Shown: piece by piece, positions 48,479 to 56,115 of the stretch
Numbering within the stretch: position 1 is the first letter of the stretch
Layout: every line of letters begins with the position of its first letter
Source: Opitutales bacterium
Lineage (GTDB): Bacteria; Verrucomicrobiota; Verrucomicrobiia; Opitutales; JABSRG01
DNA: 64,000 nt
Assembly: GCA_013215165.1 (NCBI GenBank)
Contig: JABSRG010000007.1
Coordinates: forward strand, 1 to 64,000
Direction: 5' to 3'
Made by a program: the position numbers and the translations under genes
The notes under the pieces: model-generated
Database searches by the model: none
What the model saw: only the letters and a program-made list of their open reading frames with translations
Told to the model about the DNA's origin: nothing

Positions 48479-48811
48479 ATGAGCCAGGAGTCACTGCCAG
48501 AACAATATCGAGCCACCGGATCAAAACGGATGTTTAACGCGTTTTTATACTCGATGGAGGGTATCGGGTCGACCTTGAAACATGAGGAGGCGTTTCGCCA
48601 GGAGGCTATCTTAGCGCTCATCCTGATCCCGAGTGCCCTAATTTTGCCAGTTGGCTTCTTTGCCAAAGCGCTTTTGATCGCCAGTGTCTTGTTTGTATTG
48701 ATCGTGGAGCTTCTTAACTCGGCAATTGAAGCCACGATCGACTATATCTCCACCGCGAACCACTACCTGGCCAAGCGAGCGAAAGATAGGGAAGTGCTGC
48801 GGTATTATTGA
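48479..48811 (+). CDS. dgkA: Diacylglycerol/undecaprenol kinase, frameshifted before the third helix
   Basis: This is a small trimeric membrane kinase of the DgkA family. KHEEAFRQE, two membrane helices and the catalytic ELLNSAIEATID are present. After RAKD (48787) the frame reads REVLRYY and stops at 48811. In the frame two bases over, 48790-48915 encodes GSAAVLLSLIQMVSVWTLVII, the family's conserved motif and third helix. The family has KDMGSAAV here, so one T was lost between 48788 and 48789. The current product would lack a helix that completes the active site. It is either a pseudogene or a sequencing error. Confidence 0.9.
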   Translation: MSQESLPEQYRATGSKRMFNAFLYSMEGIGSTLKHEEAFRQEAILALILIPSALILPVGFFAKALLIASVLFVLIVELLNSAIEATIDYISTANHYLAKRAKDREVLRYY

Positions 48812-49006
48812 GTCTGATCCAAATGGTATCGGTCTGGACTCTAGTGATTATCCATAAGTGGAACGAGATCGGAATCTTCTTTACGGCACAGCTGGGTAGG
48901 ATTGGCCTCTCTTGATGCCTGCTGATTATAGTTGATAATCAATTAGCGTTGCGGCGGTAAAGATGGGGCTTGGCTCGTCGAATTATGAGCATGAATAAGC
49001 TTATCC

Positions 49007-49459
49007 ATGCCGCAGACCGTCTATATTCTTGAGGACGAATCCATAACACGTGACCTGTGTGTCGAATACGTCCAAGTCGCCTTGCCAGAATTTGAGCTGG
49101 CGGGTTCCTCCGCGGACGGCAACCAGGCGTTAGAGGACTGTCTGCGCATGGAGCCCGATTTGGTTATCATTGATATCCGACTTCCGGGTATGAGCGGTCT
49201 GGAGTTTCTCCAAAAGTATAAGAAGCATGTGCCATCCAGTAAGGTATTGATCTACTCGGGAACCGATTGTTCTGAAGTGGTGAAATCTGCTTGGGTCGGT
49301 AACGCCGATGGTTTTGTCGAAAAACGCTCGGGTATGCAGCAAATCAAAGCTGCTGTGGATTCGATCATGAATGGGCGTCCGTATTTTTCAGAGAGTGTGG
49401 CAGGGAAGATTATAGACTTATCCACATCTCGGCGAATCCCTGGAGGGAAGGGGAGTTAG
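49007..49459 (+). CDS. Response regulator, receiver domain without DNA-binding output
   Basis: This 150-residue protein has a receiver domain with acidic pocket Asp10-Glu11, phospho-acceptor Asp56 in DLVIIDIRLPG, a conserved Ser/Thr in IYSGTD, and Lys in FVEKRSG. After the domain a short tail (GRPYFSESVAGKI) looks like the linker of NarL/LuxR-type regulators, but no helix-turn-helix follows. It lies 4 bp before the HDOD gene, so it may signal by protein contact. Confidence 0.9.
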   Translation: MPQTVYILEDESITRDLCVEYVQVALPEFELAGSSADGNQALEDCLRMEPDLVIIDIRLPGMSGLEFLQKYKKHVPSSKVLIYSGTDCSEVVKSAWVGNADGFVEKRSGMQQIKAAVDSIMNGRPYFSESVAGKIIDLSTSRRIPGGKGS

Positions 49460-49463
49460 GGCG

Positions 49464-51032
49464 ATGTCTGGGTCTGAAGAGAACACGTCTATTTCGCAAG
49501 AGTCCCTCGCGGAGCACACTATAGAGACTATTCGTGGATCCCTATCTGGGCGGGATTCAATGGGGCTCAACGGTATTATTCGTCTGGTTCAAGACCTCTC
49601 GTCTCGCGCTCTTTCACTTTCCGTCGATGAATTATCGAACATGATAGGCAGTGATCCTAAGGTCGCTAGTAAAGTCATCAGTGCGGCAAATACCTTGTCC
49701 TACAATCCCTTTGGCGTATCAATTAAAAGCGTAACTCAAGCCATTCACCTCCTCGGTTTTGATCAGATCAGCAACCTGACTCTATCACTTCTCCTGATGA
49801 GCAAGGCGGATTCGAAGCGCAACCCCATGGAGCAGCGCGAGATCTCAGCTAAAACGTTAGTGAGTGCTTATATGGCGAAGGAATTGGCCCTTGAGATTGG
49901 GATGGATCCCTTTCAATCCCTTGCGTGCACCGCATTGCGCAGTTTCGCCAAACTGTTGATGTCATCCTTCATGATCGACGCCTATCGCGAGGCGAATGCT
50001 GAGGCAAAGTATATGAGCGAAGATGCAGCTTACAGTAAAGTATTTGGCCTCACTCCGCTCCAGCTGGGTCACAATTTACTCCTCAGTGATCAGCTGCCCA
50101 AAACGGTGAAGCGTTGTCTGGACGAAGCGCCCGATGTGATCACCCGAGAATTGGCAAAGGATCCAGACAACCAGCTCTTAGCTCTCTCTGAAACGGCGAT
50201 CCGTATCGTCCAAATCTCGGAAGATGAGGATTTGGGCCCCGAGGAGCTTAATATGCGAGTTCAGAAGATGATCACGCGCCTGCCTGGAGGGGAAAGTATT
50301 TCTGAAGCGCACATCAAACTTTTGTTTTCACGCACCTATGGCCGGATCTCAGAGTTTGAAAAAGAGAACAAATTCGACTTCTCTCAGTCAGCTTCCATCG
50401 AAGCGTGGAAAGCGCGCTCGCGGCAACGGGTGCCCAATGCGAAAGTACGGCCGCAAGAGGAAAAAAGGAGCAACGCAGCGGTCATAGAAAAGGAGGAATT
50501 GTCGCGGAATTCTGTGATGTTAACCCAGTCACCTTTCCCGGGGATCACCAGCCCGCTCTCTCGGGCTCTGACGATTCAACCTCCTGATATCCACTCAGCC
50601 TATAAAGCCCTTATCGACTATTTTTACACCGTGAAACAAATTGAAGAGGTCCTCATTTTCCTTCCGGACGAAGAGGACGCTTACTCTTGGTATGCCCAAT
50701 GGGGGCGGGGAGTCCTGTTTCGCGGTGTCGGTAATCGCCCGATTGTGAAAGCCCAGCAGCGCGACCTTATAGGCTTGGCGATCCAAAGCGGACGCGATGT
50801 CTTCATACCACACGCAGATACGGTGAAAATACAAAGCCTCATTCCTAAATGGATGCATATCCCTTTTCGCGTGAAATCGTTGGGTATTTGGCCAATGTCA
50901 TTGGATGAGGACATCCAAGCGCTTTTGGTCATGGCTCATATAGGAGACGGGTTTATGAGTCTTGAAATGACCGACATGAAGATCATTCAGGCATTGCGGA
51001 AGGAAATAGAATTTGCCTATCGGAGTATTTAG
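49464..51032 (+). CDS. HDOD-domain signalling protein
   Basis: This 522-residue cytoplasmic protein has an N-terminal HDOD domain (about residues 35-230), a catalytically inactive relative of HD phosphohydrolases: LSVDELSNMIGSDPKVASKVISAANTLSYN and IKSVTQAIHLLGFDQISNLTL are typical. The HD motif itself is absent. A helical stretch and basic linker (about 300-345) precede a C-terminal domain (about 375-520) with the length and pattern of a GAF-like sensor; this part is less sure. HDOD proteins connect to two-component and cyclic-di-GMP pathways. It is coupled to the response regulator gene and precedes pilC by 65 bp. Confidence 0.88.
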   Translation: MSGSEENTSISQESLAEHTIETIRGSLSGRDSMGLNGIIRLVQDLSSRALSLSVDELSNMIGSDPKVASKVISAANTLSYNPFGVSIKSVTQAIHLLGFDQISNLTLSLLLMSKADSKRNPMEQREISAKTLVSAYMAKELALEIGMDPFQSLACTALRSFAKLLMSSFMIDAYREANAEAKYMSEDAAYSKVFGLTPLQLGHNLLLSDQLPKTVKRCLDEAPDVITRELAKDPDNQLLALSETAIRIVQISEDEDLGPEELNMRVQKMITRLPGGESISEAHIKLLFSRTYGRISEFEKENKFDFSQSASIEAWKARSRQRVPNAKVRPQEEKRSNAAVIEKEELSRNSVMLTQSPFPGITSPLSRALTIQPPDIHSAYKALIDYFYTVKQIEEVLIFLPDEEDAYSWYAQWGRGVLFRGVGNRPIVKAQQRDLIGLAIQSGRDVFIPHADTVKIQSLIPKWMHIPFRVKSLGIWPMSLDEDIQALLVMAHIGDGFMSLEMTDMKIIQALRKEIEFAYRSI

Positions 51033-51096
51033 AACTTTTGATTAGGCTTTAGCACCAGTGACAAAGGTCGTTTTTTAAGGACCTCTCTTTTTCCCC

Positions 51097-52266
51097 ATGG
51101 CACTTTTAACCGCAGCCCAACAAAACGCTTCTAAATCACGAGATAACGCTTCCGGCAAAAAGAAGATGACCTTCGCTGAGTCTCAGCGCTTAGCGAAACT
51201 GAAGGCTTATGAAAAGAAGTCGAAGCGGGCGAAGATTAAGACCGAGAATCTCGCGGTATTCACCGAACAGATTGCGAGTATGTTGGAGGCTGGCCTGCCG
51301 CTGGTTTCAGCTTTGGAAGCCCTGCAAGACCAAACTGAGAATCCAGTTTTTCAAATCATTATCCGCGATGTGCGCAATGATGTATCGAGTGGCATCGCCT
51401 TTTCGGAAGCCTGTGCGAAATTTCCTCGTGCGTTTCCCAACCTCTTTCTCTCGATGGTAGAGGCCGGTGAGGCCAGCGGTGGTCTGGCTGAAATCCTAGC
51501 CAAGACGGCGGTTTACTTTAATGACAGCGTGAAATTAGCCAAGCAAGTCAAAGGTGCGATGACTTATCCGATCGCTGTCATCAGTATCGCCATTATCCTA
51601 GTGGCAGTCTTGTTGATCAAAGTGATTCCGGTCTTCGCCGATATGTTTACGGGGTTCGGTGCTGAGTTGCCTAAGCCTACCCAGTTCGTCATCGATCTGA
51701 GTAATTTTTTGGTTGCATGGTGGTGGGTGATCCTCCTGTCCGGCTTCACCTTTTGGAAAGTGATGAGTAAAATCGTGAGCACTCCTAAAGGTCGGGTAGG
51801 AAAGGATAATGTAATATTTCGACTCCCGGTAATAGGGGCTCTGACACAAAGGATTAACCTGTCTCGATTCTGCCGTACATATGCGATTCTGCTTCGTTCA
51901 GGTGTCCCTATTTTACGAACCTTGGAGATCGTGTCTAGAGCGTCGAACAATGTCTTTGTGGAGGACGCAGTTAAGGAAATTTCCCGAAATATCAGCCAGG
52001 GTGGACAGGTTTCGGAAAGTATTGCAAGCATCGATTATTTCCCTCCTATGGTGAAACACATGAGTAAGGCTGGAGAGCAGACAGGAAACGTCGATGGGAT
52101 GCTCAACAAGGTTGCAGATTTCTATGACGCTGAAATCGATACACTGGTTTCATCGCTGACTTCGCTGATGGAGCCTTTACTCATCGTCTTCCTTGGAACC
52201 GTTGTGGGGGGAATAGTGATGGCCATGTTCATGCCGATCTTCGAGCTTTCTTCCGTGGTTGGCTAG
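51097..52266 (+). CDS. pilC: Type IV pilus/type II secretion inner-membrane protein PilC
   Basis: This 389-residue platform protein for the pilus or secretion motor has two T2SSF domains (about residues 50-175 and 255-375), with three membrane helices (near 160-185, 210-230 and 355-380). Signatures are LAVFTEQIASMLEAGLPL, MVEAGEASGGL, RTYAILLRSGVPILRTLEIV and MSKAGEQTGNVDGML. The basic N-terminal 45 residues (KKKMTF...KKSKRAKIK) are an extra. No PilB, PilT or pilin gene is in the window. Confidence 0.93.
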   Translation: MALLTAAQQNASKSRDNASGKKKMTFAESQRLAKLKAYEKKSKRAKIKTENLAVFTEQIASMLEAGLPLVSALEALQDQTENPVFQIIIRDVRNDVSSGIAFSEACAKFPRAFPNLFLSMVEAGEASGGLAEILAKTAVYFNDSVKLAKQVKGAMTYPIAVISIAIILVAVLLIKVIPVFADMFTGFGAELPKPTQFVIDLSNFLVAWWWVILLSGFTFWKVMSKIVSTPKGRVGKDNVIFRLPVIGALTQRINLSRFCRTYAILLRSGVPILRTLEIVSRASNNVFVEDAVKEISRNISQGGQVSESIASIDYFPPMVKHMSKAGEQTGNVDGMLNKVADFYDAEIDTLVSSLTSLMEPLLIVFLGTVVGGIVMAMFMPIFELSSVVG

Positions 52267-52332
52267 GTTTCCATCTGATCGGACAAATCTCGCTCAACTG
52301 GGGCCCTGCTGTGCCGAATTGGTTCATTGATA

Positions 52333-53094
52333 ATGGCATCGCAAGACGACAAACACCCCGAGTCGCTTCATCGGCTTTCGCTAATCATCAATCAACTCGA
52401 TGACTTTAGCGTCGTGCTTGGGCACATTTCTCACGATCTCAGCTCGCCCATTGGTGCCATACGGTTGTTTCTCGACATAGAAAAGGCGCGCCAGCCCGAG
52501 AACACTACGCCACGCAGTCTGGAGACATTTTCTCGACTCGCTGACGAGGCCGACGCAGCGAAGGAACTGATTGATCGCCTCGTCGAGTTTAAAGACAGCT
52601 TGGCATTGCTAGCATCTCCCATTGTCGCGCCCTGTCCTATAGGCGATCTGGTCGAGTCCTTTGTTCATTTTTGCCAGGACCAGGATCTGTTTCGCAACAA
52701 TGCGTTGGAGTATCAGGATAAGTCCGAAGGGCTGCTTACCCCAGATTGGGATGCTAGTATGTTGCGGCATTCCTTACTTATAATTTGCCGAGATTTCGCA
52801 CGCCTAGTTCCCCCCGAAAATAAGTTTTTTCTAGAAGTCTCCTCAGGACTATACTCCTATCAGATATCGATCTTCGCCAGCGGGCTCGAGGTGCCGAATC
52901 ATCTCCTTGGCATTAGGCCCCAGCAACTCCGCCACAAACTCTTAGTCGAGCACGATAAGAAATGGCATCCGACAGCTCAGGTCTGGACAGAAGTCAACGC
53001 CATGGCTCGCCTCTTTGACGCCTCCTGGTCACTCAATTGGGACGCCGAAGGCCACGCCAGTTGGTCACTGAAACCACTTTCCCCAAAGGAATAA
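52333..53094 (+). CDS. Histidine-kinase-like protein (DHp domain, no clear ATP site)
   Basis: This 253-residue soluble protein has an H-box, GHISHDLSSPIGAIRLF, with the predicted phospho-His34, followed by the second DHp helix (about 60-85). The C-terminal 150 residues occupy the place of an ATP-binding domain, but I cannot see N, G1 or G2 boxes. It may be a phosphotransferase of the ChpT kind or a degenerate kinase. The ATG at 52333 is used. It follows pilC on the same strand and may partner the receiver at 49.0 kb. It is convergent with the AAA+ gene. Confidence 0.75.
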   Translation: MASQDDKHPESLHRLSLIINQLDDFSVVLGHISHDLSSPIGAIRLFLDIEKARQPENTTPRSLETFSRLADEADAAKELIDRLVEFKDSLALLASPIVAPCPIGDLVESFVHFCQDQDLFRNNALEYQDKSEGLLTPDWDASMLRHSLLIICRDFARLVPPENKFFLEVSSGLYSYQISIFASGLEVPNHLLGIRPQQLRHKLLVEHDKKWHPTAQVWTEVNAMARLFDASWSLNWDAEGHASWSLKPLSPKE

Positions 53095-53147
53095 GTCTTG
53101 GGAGACCGAGAAGACGATAAAGCGCAGCAAAATGCGACAAACTCTGG

Positions 53148-54527
53148 CTACTCGGGAATATCGTTTGCCTGGATCTCCATGAGCTCAGCTCGGGTGACTT
53201 CGGTAGACGTCTTGTTGGAGAGGCGCAGGGCTTGGCTACGGATAGCTTGTTCGAAGAGGTTACGGCAGGTACGTCCATTACCAAAATCTTGGCCTTTGTG
53301 GGCTATGCGCCCGGTAAAGACTACCTTTAGCTTCTCGAGTCCTGTGTCGGATAATTCGTAGTGATTAGCCTGGCAGATGAGTTGGAAAATCTGCACCAAC
53401 TCCTCCACATCATAGTCTTCGAAGATAATATATGCATTGAAGCGTGAGCGGAGTCCGGGGTTGGCGTGGATGAAGGTCTCCATTTCATTTTGGTAGCCGG
53501 CGACGATTACAACGAGTCGCTCGCGGTGGTCTTCCAAGGCTTTGACAAGGGCGTCGATTGCGTCGGCGCCGAAGTCATTGGCGGCGCCCTCCTTTTGGAG
53601 TGCGTAGGCTTCATCAATAAAGAGGATGCCGTCGAGCGCAGATTGAATAACTTCGCCTGTCTTTTGCTCGGTATGACCCACGTATTGGCCGACGAGTCCC
53701 GTGCGATCAACTTCGACGAGATGACCTTTTTTTAAAATGCCTAGGGCTTTGAAGATACGTGCGACAAGGCGAGCCACAGTGGTTTTTCCGGTGCCGGGAT
53801 TCCCTGTAAATACCATGTGGAGCGAAAGCGGGGCCTGGGAGAGGTCGTGCCGGGCACGTTGCTCCTGGATTTTCAGAAAGCTCGTCAATTTGCGTATCTC
53901 AGCTTTTACGCCTTCGAGACCCACCAAAGCTTCCAGCTCTTCAAGCACAGCTTCGGCGCTTTCTGAAGATTTCGCCGTGGTTGCAGTCGCTCCTATGGCC
54001 GCTGAGGAAGCGCTGCTTGTGGGTTCTACCGCCTGATCTGATAAGCTCTCACGTGGAGGTAAGCTATCTCCGACGACGATAGCATCCACCTCTGCGATCA
54101 GTTGAGTGAGCTGTGTGGTCGCTGGGACTGGAAAGGTGCTCATCACTGTATTGAGAAGCATCGATTCTTCGCTGTTGATGCGCCCGTCCACACGGCTGGT
54201 TACAATTGCGAATCGCAGCAGGGCCTCTGCGAGTTCTGAGCTTTGTTTGGCCAGAGTAAAGTGGTCGAGAGAGAACGAGGGCTGGCTATCAATTCGGGTT
54301 TGGAGGAGGTCTTGATACATCCCGCTCCAATTGAGTGAGCGCGCTACGGTGTCGCGCCAGTGCCTTTCCGTTGCGCTGAAATCTCCGTCGAAATGAGCTG
54401 CGATGTAGATCAGGTAGGCGATTTCGAAATCGATTTCGAACGAAGAGAAGTGTTGTTTGCGCAAGAGTTCCCGGCGCTGCTGCGAAAATGTGTCGTAGCA
54501 GAAACGAAAGAGCGCGGCCGTATTCAT
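53148..54527 (-). CDS. AAA+ ATPase (CbbX/SpoVK-like) with N-terminal TerB-like domain
   Basis: The 459-residue product has a helical N-terminal domain (about residues 1-140) resembling TerB, with two acid-rich helix pairs (AAHFDGDFSATERHW, TSRVDGRINSEE). A Ser/Ala/Thr-rich linker follows, then a CbxX/CfqX-type AAA+ module. That module has VGLEGVKAEIRKL, Walker A GNPGTGKTT (about 242-250), pore loop LVGQYVGHTEQKT, Walker B ILFIDEAYAL, sensor 1 IVAGYQNEM and sensor 2 NGRTCRNLFEQAI. CbbX remodels Rubisco, but no Rubisco is here; the target is probably another protein of this operon. The ATG at 54527 overlaps the speD stop (ATGA). Confidence 0.9.
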   Translation of the reverse strand: MNTAALFRFCYDTFSQQRRELLRKQHFSSFEIDFEIAYLIYIAAHFDGDFSATERHWRDTVARSLNWSGMYQDLLQTRIDSQPSFSLDHFTLAKQSSELAEALLRFAIVTSRVDGRINSEESMLLNTVMSTFPVPATTQLTQLIAEVDAIVVGDSLPPRESLSDQAVEPTSSASSAAIGATATTAKSSESAEAVLEELEALVGLEGVKAEIRKLTSFLKIQEQRARHDLSQAPLSLHMVFTGNPGTGKTTVARLVARIFKALGILKKGHLVEVDRTGLVGQYVGHTEQKTGEVIQSALDGILFIDEAYALQKEGAANDFGADAIDALVKALEDHRERLVVIVAGYQNEMETFIHANPGLRSRFNAYIIFEDYDVEELVQIFQLICQANHYELSDTGLEKLKVVFTGRIAHKGQDFGNGRTCRNLFEQAIRSQALRLSNKTSTEVTRAELMEIQANDIPE

Positions 54528-54883
54528 GCCTGCGTGAGCTGCGCTCCGGGTCCGCGCTGTATGTGTTGGGCGCTCGTGTGTGCTGCCCCAACACAGGCCT
54601 CGATTTTTTTGAGGATCCGCTCGCACAAAGCGGCATCACCACAAGTGAAAATGTCGAACGAGGCATAGGCGCGATCTGGCCAGGTATGGACCGCGACATG
54701 GCTTTCTGAGATCACGACAACGCCACTGACGCCATGAGGTGAGAAGTGGTGAAAGGCACTCGTTACGACAGTAGCCCCGGCTTCAGAACAGGCCGCACGC
54801 AATGCACTTTCCAGTTGATCGGGATCGTTGAGTCGCGAGGGATCGCACCCCTCGAGCTCCGCGATGATCTGGTGACCTACCAC
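54524..54883 (-). CDS. speD: S-adenosylmethionine decarboxylase proenzyme
   Basis: SpeD makes decarboxylated SAM, the aminopropyl donor for spermidine. The 119-residue product is the short bacterial type. It self-cleaves between Glu60 and Ser61 in ISESHVAVHTWPDR to form the pyruvoyl group; His66 and Cys81 (FTCGD) are the usual helper residues. The start is GTG at 54883. It lies between pspA and the AAA+ gene in a nine-gene operon that also encodes the partner spermidine synthase. Confidence 0.95.
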   Translation of the reverse strand: MVGHQIIAELEGCDPSRLNDPDQLESALRAACSEAGATVVTSAFHHFSPHGVSGVVVISESHVAVHTWPDRAYASFDIFTCGDAALCERILKKIEACVGAAHTSAQHIQRGPGAQLTQA

Positions 54884-54906
54884 GGTGAAGACACTCTCTC
54901 AGGCGA

Positions 54907-55596
54907 CTAAGCGCCTTGGTTGAGTTTTGCTTTCATAGCCGCCAGTTTGTCTTGCACGGCTGGATTAGCGCTCGAGCTATCGAGCTCATCAAATTGCTTT
55001 TCAAGTGTATCCTCACCCATGCCGGCAATTTCCTGGGCCGCCTCTGCTTCCACTTCACTGCGTTCAGCTTTAGCCTTCATGCGGGCCATAAGGTCGTCGG
55101 CGTTGTTCGACTTCTTTGCAATGCGAGCTTTGGCTTCATAGATGCCTTTTTTGACTTCTGCGGCCTTGGCTTGCGCGATGATAAAGTCCTTATTCCGCTT
55201 ATACTCGGCCAGTTGTTCCTCCATGCCGTGGATATCACGCTTGAGGTCTTCGACGCCCGTTTTTTGGGTCTCCCAATTTTGCTGCAAGCCTCCGACTTTC
55301 TGCTCGTGCTCCGTCGCGCGCTGCAGCGCCTTTACGGCGAGATCTTCTTTGCCGGATTTCAGGGCGGCTTGAGCGCGCTGTTCCCAGGCGAGTTGCTCAG
55401 CTTTCTCTGTATCCAGGAGTTTTTTGGTCTGGCGCTCGGTAGCAATGCAGCTCTGGACTGACTTTTTGGCATCGCGGATTTGCACCTCTTTGTCGCGGAT
55501 CGCCTGTTCCAGCATCAGCTCCGGCTTTTCCATTTTATCCAGTGCCTTGTTTACTGAGGCCTGGCCAATCTTGAAGAAACGACTGAAAATACTCAT
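54907..55596 (-). CDS. pspA: PspA/IM30 family membrane-stress protein
   Basis: This 229-residue ESCRT-III-like coiled-coil protein binds and repairs the inner membrane. An N-terminal amphipathic helix (MSIFSRFFKIGQASVNKALDK) is followed by long coiled coils rich in Lys, Glu, Ala and Gln, as in PspA and E. coli YjfJ. There is no PspF, PspB or PspC gene in the window, so regulation differs from E. coli psp. It sits between the YjfI-like gene and speD, with 18-23 bp spacers. Confidence 0.95.
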   Translation of the reverse strand: MSIFSRFFKIGQASVNKALDKMEKPELMLEQAIRDKEVQIRDAKKSVQSCIATERQTKKLLDTEKAEQLAWEQRAQAALKSGKEDLAVKALQRATEHEQKVGGLQQNWETQKTGVEDLKRDIHGMEEQLAEYKRNKDFIIAQAKAAEVKKGIYEAKARIAKKSNNADDLMARMKAKAERSEVEAEAAQEIAGMGEDTLEKQFDELDSSSANPAVQDKLAAMKAKLNQGA

Positions 55597-55614
55597 GATC
55601 TGAAAATCTGTGGA

Positions 55615-56025
55615 TTATTTGAGGTAAGAGCTGAGGAGGGCTTCGGCTTGGTCCGTCGCCAATTCAAGTGCGCTGAAAACGCTGAGTAATTCTTCGTCGC
55701 TCAAATCGCCCGAAATACGGCTTTCCACTAGAACGAGGCGCGGGTCTTCTGCGTTGGTGCTGTCGATACCGAAGCTCACCGGCTGAATCTCGGTGTTGAG
55801 ATCGAGGAGAGCCTGATACAGCTCTGCGCTGGCGACGTCGGAGATGTTGCCGAGATCGACTGAAAAGTAGAGGCTGGAGTCCGTGATGCTGAGAAACACG
55901 GGGAGTTCGTCATCGCGGATAACGCGGTAGACTTGGGTGTCGACTTCCTCGACTTCGAAGCCGTTAAGCGAGAGAAACTCGTCAAGGCTGTGGTGACGCG
56001 TGCTGTGGACAGATATGGTGTTCAT
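55615..56025 (-). CDS. YjfI/DUF2170-like protein
   Basis: This 136-residue soluble acidic protein has an alternating beta/alpha pattern. The stretch LDLNTEIQPVSFGID, followed by a late helical SDEELLSVFSALELATDQAEALLSSYLK, resembles E. coli YjfI (DUF2170), which is encoded beside the PspA homolog YjfJ. A YbjN-like fold is an alternative. The ATG at 56025 is preferred to a TTG ten codons upstream. It lies immediately before pspA, the same arrangement as in yjfIJ. The biochemical role is unknown. Confidence 0.72.
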   Translation of the reverse strand: MNTISVHSTRHHSLDEFLSLNGFEVEEVDTQVYRVIRDDELPVFLSITDSSLYFSVDLGNISDVASAELYQALLDLNTEIQPVSFGIDSTNAEDPRLVLVESRISGDLSDEELLSVFSALELATDQAEALLSSYLK

Positions 56026-56115
56026 AAATGGTAAAATTGATCTAGGATGGGGCAAACCTTTGGGCGATATGTGGTGTTACGGGCTCTTCGAGGAGCGGGA
56101 AAGGTTATTTTGAGT

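Noticed and set aside
53148-54527. Rubisco activase CbbX for carbon fixation
   Set aside because: No Rubisco or Calvin-cycle gene is near, and the gene is fused to a TerB-like domain inside a polyamine/PspA operon.
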